From Epiperipatus broadwayi (taxonomy: Eukaryota; Onychophora; Udeonychophora; Euonychophora; Peripatidae), in contig JAQFVV010012394.1 of assembly GCA_028023455.1 (NCBI GenBank), positions 24,377,934 through 24,441,933 of the forward strand: a stretch of DNA of 64,000 nucleotides. Reading direction: 5' to 3'. Position 1 is the stretch's first letter, and each line of letters begins with the position of its first letter. The position numbers and the translations under genes are program-made. The notes below the pieces were generated by a model. That model saw only the letters and a list, made by a program, of their open reading frames with translations, had not been told where the DNA came from and did no database searches. This document shows positions 61,566-64,000 of the stretch, one piece after another.

Positions 61566-62192
61566 ATTTTTTTATTTGGTTACCACTTGTAATAAATTTA
61601 GATTGTTAAAACTGTACCTGTTGGAAGATCATATTTCACAACAAAAGTAAATGTGTGTTTGTTTCATTTCTACTAAATAAAATTATAAGTCATCATTTTT
61701 TCAAATAAATTTTTATTTGATCAGTTAAGTTTGTCAGAAGCTCCTATGTGGATATAATTTTTTTAAGATTGCAAGATTAGAAAATTATTTCCAGTTTAAT
61801 ATAAATATAGGTCATCTCATACCACTCATACCTATGACCACACACATGTGGAAAAGATTAATAATCAGCAATCTACATATTTCATGCTAAACCAGCACTC
61901 ATCGGTTGGTCAACATGGGCATGGCAATAATATTGATATCAGCATGGGATTTGGGTGTTTCATCATCAGATTTCCAATGGTTATGGATGGCTGAAGAGTG
62001 GGATATTGGAATAGATTGAAGCCTGTTCATTAAATTATGATAATTTTCTATCTTAATATAAATTGAACACTGATTATATATGTATGTGTGGGAGATGATA
62101 ATCTGATCCAACTGATCAGTACTGTTTTAGCATGAAATACATATATTGGTGATTATTTATCTTTTCTACATGTGTGTGGTCATGTGTCTCAG
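61566..62192. other. AT-rich DNA without recognisable content
   Basis: acacatgtggaaaagat (61841) and atcttttctacatgtgtgtgg (62158) form an inverted pair about 320 bases apart, perhaps the ends of a small element. No gene. Confidence 0.4.
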
Positions 62193-62262
62193 ATATATGA
62201 GATAGTGTGGATAGTTGACAGGCACTTGAAAGTCTGAGTTCAAATCCCCTATATTTACAATT
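62193..62262 (+). repeat. tRNA-like SINE head or tRNA relic
   Basis: A-box-like gtggatagttgacagg (62207-62222) and B-box-like gagttcaaatcccc (62237-62250) have spacing close to that of a tRNA. No acceptor-stem pairing or anticodon loop can be assigned with confidence, so a SINE head or dead tRNA is preferred. Confidence 0.4.
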
Positions 62263-62419
62263 AGGCTCCAGATATGTGAAAAGGGCCTGTATTTAAAATA
62301 TTTCCAATTTAATATGTATGTAGCATCTCAGTACTAGTCTAGAACTTATGTACATAATTTAGTTATAGTGAAATAATAATAAGAAAAAGATAATGTTGTT
62401 TCATTTTCTTAACTCTTTA

Positions 62420-63236
62420 AACAAAGAGAGTAATCACTTTTTCTCAGATTATGACTTAAAAGTACTCTAAATGTTGAACAAAGAAATCAAGAATAGAATG
62501 AATCCACCTATTCTTAGTTGCTCTGATGTTTATAAGTATATTTTTGTCAACATTGTTGATAATTCAGAGTGAAATTAATTAATAATAATAATTACTAACA
62601 ATGTTGACAAAAGTATGCATGTAAACATAAGAAGGTACTTGAGTACTAAACTTGCAATGTAGGGGGCATAGGGGAGATAGAACTTTTTCACACCCATGAT
62701 TAATGTGTCATGTTGTGATGATGTCATCATGAAAGGAATAATCATATAATGGTGACATCACTAGCAATTTTTAAAAAATCGCAGCATACTTTGCAATCAA
62801 GTGTTTTCATTTTTGGAACAAAAAGTTTTTCTGCAAATTTTCATTTTGTGTTATATATTACATGGTAAGTGTTGTAGAAAGATAGTTTATGTATTTTTAT
62901 CACAATTAATTCAAAATCATAATCATTTACTGTTTGTTTTGTATATATTTAAATAACTAATTTCTGAATTAATGATTTCATTCTTAAAAAAAAAATTTTA
63001 ATTTTTAAAATTTATTTAAAATTACTTAAAAGTCAAAATATTTTACTGTTCGTTTGGTGTATAAATGTGAACAGGCACACATAGGTTTAATACCTGCTCT
63101 GTGTTGCAGGTTTAGTACTCAAGTACCCATCAGAACAACTAAGAATGCATGATTTATTCTATTCTGGATGCCATTATTCAACATTTAGAGTGCTTTTAAA
63201 TAATAGCCAGAGCAAAACTGATTACTCCCTTTGTTT
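62420..63236. mobile_element. Inverted-repeat element with a nested hairpin, about 0.82 kb
   Basis: The left arm (62420-62530 and 62630-62662) contains aaacaaagagagtaatca, tactctaaatgttgaa, attcttagttgctctgatg and ggtacttgagtactaaac. The right arm (63090-63235) carries the same in inverse. The left arm is interrupted by a small palindrome at 62546-62614. No transposase. Confidence 0.6.
62546..62614. mobile_element. Small hairpin inserted in the left arm
   Basis: ttttgtcaacattgtt and aacaatgttgacaaaa are perfect 16-bp inverted repeats about 70 bases apart end to end. The spacer is AT-rich. Its absence from the right arm shows it was inserted after the arms formed, or was lost from the other arm. 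Confidence 0.65.
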
Positions 63237-64000
63237 ACATATACATTCAGCTATGTTTAATTTAAAATTTAACCATTTAAACTTTGTTTTAAATAGATTT
63301 TTATTTTTAAAAATAAATGATTAGTTTAAGAAGGATATTTTTATTGATAATAGAGAAAAAAGAGAAGTATATATATTCGCTTGTAAATATGAATTATTTT
63401 TAAAAATGATTTTATTTATTTTAGAATTTTGTTTAGCAATTTAGTATTGTGGAAGACGTTTTCTGGATCATGCTGGTACAGATGAAGTACTTTTGAACAG
63501 TAAATTTTGGCCTAACTGCCTTCTATTGTTATTCTTCACTTATTGCAGAAATAATGACACAAAAAATTATAAAAGATATTTTATTTTTTTATAAAAGATA
63601 CTTTCACTTTTTTGAGAAAGGCTTATTCTTCTTTTAAATTTTTTTCTTATTATAGTTATTCTGAAAAAACAAAGGTAAAATTTAAGTCCATTGTTTGAAG
63701 TCATCTGGACTTCACCAGCTGTCTAATTGTCATTTCATCAAGTGAAAATGTTATCTAAGAAAATTAATATGCTTCAAAGAATATATAACATCAATAGTTT
63801 TATTTGAAAAAATTTTAAACTTTAAATGACGAATAAACTAATAAGTCAACAATTAGGAAATTGAAAGGAAAACTTCTCAAATATAAGCACTAGAATCACT
63901 CACTCTATTATTATTCTAAACCACAATCACTCATGCAAACTTCTTTTACGCCCAAAGATAACAAATCGCCCAAAGATAATAAATAGTAAAATACACAGAG
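63237..64000. other. AT-rich DNA without recognisable content
   Basis: Contains short direct repeats (aaaagatattttattttttta near 63577; cgcccaaagataa, twice, near 63950-63975). No gene. Confidence 0.4.

Overview
The window is nuclear DNA from an animal, probably an invertebrate. It is very AT-rich (GC judged by eye at roughly a quarter) and packed with eukaryotic transposable elements. These are decayed Ty3/Gypsy-type LTR retrotransposon parts, an RTE-like non-LTR retrotransposon in several copies, an eukaryotic ISXO2/Merlin-type DNA transposon, several fold-back or MITE-like palindromes, tRNA-like SINE heads, microsatellites and a short run of TTAGGG-like units. There is no operon structure, no rRNA and no intact tRNA gene. 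I could not identify a confident host gene. One short open stretch at 36528-36848 (minus) has coding-like composition but is unrecognised. The species cannot be named from the sequence.

Layout. 1-2250 holds the right part of an LTR-type element. It has a 539-codon ORF (coiled coil, then an 11-fold repeat built on W-x-R-E-S-I-S-L), a Ty3/Gypsy integrase C-terminal (GPY/F-like) tail and a polypurine tract. 2250-8440 is AT-rich filler with a tRNA-like SINE relic and a 365-bp tandem repeat. 8447-9261, 10399-10927 and 11376-12469 are three inverted-repeat elements. 12861-16718 is a Merlin-like transposon with about 1.1-kb terminal inverted repeats and a broken transposase. 17919-20978 is a 3.06-kb TG...CA block inserted in a (TA)n tract. 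21224-26990 contains a heavily decayed Gypsy Pol on the minus strand, with RT, RNase H and integrase motifs still visible.

27023-34868 is the most unusual locus. Near-identical 1.25-kb inverted arms flank a 5.3-kb centre. The centre carries a second solitary coiled-coil ORF (407 codons, minus) followed by a second integrase GPY/F-like tail. A 150-bp terminal module is present three times. 34902-38010 is another 3.1-kb TG...CA block in (TA)n. 39940-41460, 55025-56877 and 56880-58560 are RTE-like LINE copies; the last two lie tail to tail. The long stretches between them show only microsatellites, short tandem duplications and unassigned AT-rich DNA. A nested palindrome lies at 62420-63236.

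How parts relate. Two loci (307-2250 and 30241-33177) share one architecture: a coiled-coil ORF with no protease, RT or RNase H, then an integrase tail with the same residues, then a G-rich polypurine tract followed by TTGTG. This suggests a non-autonomous LTR-element lineage that keeps a coiled-coil protein gene. The larger TG...CA blocks sit against (TA)n tracts, and their right ends share GAC-N-G-W-TACA. This points to a retroelement group with a preference for (TA)n targets.
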